A DNA stretch of 5,679 nucleotides. It comes from Spirochaetaceae bacterium. GTDB lineage: Bacteria > Spirochaetota > Spirochaetia > Treponematales > Breznakiellaceae. Positions 5,560-5,679 of this stretch are shown here, piece by piece (within the stretch, counting starts at the first letter, position 1; every line of letters starts with the position of its first letter). The stretch spans positions 1 to 5,679 of the forward strand of contig JAISZQ010000238.1 in assembly GCA_031269165.1 (NCBI GenBank), written 5' to 3'. The notes beneath the pieces were generated by a model. It ran no database searches. It had not been told where the DNA came from and saw only the letters and a program-made list of their open reading frames with translations. A program made the position numbers and the translations under genes.

Positions 5560-5679
5560 GGGTAATGTCCTAAAATTATTGTATCAAACCAATTCTCCCA
5601 AAAAACCAGATGTTTATGGTAAGGGCCACAACGATCTTGCGCGTCCGTTCTGTTTTTGAGAAACGGATGCCTTTCCTCG
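5560..5679 (-). mobile_element. Right-edge fragment of a probable IS1-like insertion sequence with its terminal repeat
   Basis: The element appears to begin at about 5560-5561 with GGTAATGTCCTAAAATTATT, which resembles the GG-T-(A/G)-A-TG ends of IS1-family elements and overlaps the stop of the transposase-like frame. The sequence changes there from repeat-array DNA to AT-rich DNA. The other end and any 8-9 bp target duplication are outside the window, so the boundary is inferred. Confidence 0.4.
5576..5679 (-). CDS. C-terminal end of a probable IS1-like transposase (partial at the right edge)
   Basis: The last 33 codons of a minus-strand frame that is open to the window edge end at TAA (5576-5578). 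They contain RKGIRFSKTERTRKIVVALT followed by INIWFF. From memory this resembles the end of IS1-family transposases (R-K-x-I-x-F-S-K...h-x-I-V-x-x-L-x-I-N), where a Ser-Lys step is followed by a hydrophobic stretch close to the element end. The upstream catalytic part lies outside the window, so no active-site residue can be checked. The stop falls inside a terminal-repeat-like sequence, as expected for a compact IS. It could instead be the end of an unrelated small gene. Confidence 0.45.
   Translation of the reverse strand, partial: RKGIRFSKTERTRKIVVALTINIWFFGRIGLIQ

Noticed and set aside
5165..5573. Overlapping ORFs on both strands across the repeat array
   Set aside because: The peptides repeat themselves (RNDDARRHCERAA-like) because the DNA is a tandem palindromic repeat, a well-known source of spurious proteins.

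Overview
The window holds one large gene between repeat-rich, mostly non-coding flanks. The gene is a complete minus-strand CDS of about 1,495 codons (562-5049) for a TamB/DUF490-family envelope protein. It has an N-terminal membrane anchor, a very long beta-rich middle and the conserved TamB C-terminal domain, so the organism is a diderm bacterium. The TamB type, the roughly 50-55% GC coding DNA beside AT-rich spacers, and the kinds of dispersed palindromic repeats suggest a treponeme-like spirochaete, perhaps a gut lineage. That assignment is inference, not proof.

Layout, left to right. Positions 1-254 are a run of stem-loops, including a perfect 16-bp palindrome and a near-perfect 18-bp one. 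Positions 256-285 hold a consensus sigma70 promoter (TTGACA, 18-nt spacer, TATAAT) on the minus strand. It points out of the left edge, so the stem-loops would form the structured 5' leader of an RNA or of a gene lying mostly outside the window; a possible ATG sits at 20-22. Positions 310-540 are an abruptly GC-rich block with small palindromes and a probably spurious ORF, best read as a dispersed repeat. tamB fills 562-5049. Its start is ambiguous: the best ribosome-binding site and ATG (5074) are in a different frame from the gene, and the in-frame start is a TTG without a Shine-Dalgarno sequence.

Positions 5075-5170 are a short spacer with no convincing promoter. Positions 5175-5230 hold a CCACAGATGGACAC-type inverted repeat. 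Positions 5263-5546 hold a tandem array (2.25 copies of a 126/127-bp unit) of the widespread GTCATTGCGA...GAAGCAATCCA palindrome. From about 5560 to the right edge, a terminal-repeat-like sequence and the last 33 codons of a minus-strand ORF look like the 3' end of an IS1-like insertion sequence.

What works together: TamB proteins span the periplasm and, with BamA-type Omp85 proteins, support outer-membrane assembly or lipid delivery. No bamA/tamA partner is visible here; tamB sits alone between repeats. I found no tRNA, rRNA, CRISPR array or recognised riboswitch. No clearly new biological system is evident. The most interesting items are the promoter-driven stem-loop leader at the left edge and the out-of-frame start of tamB.
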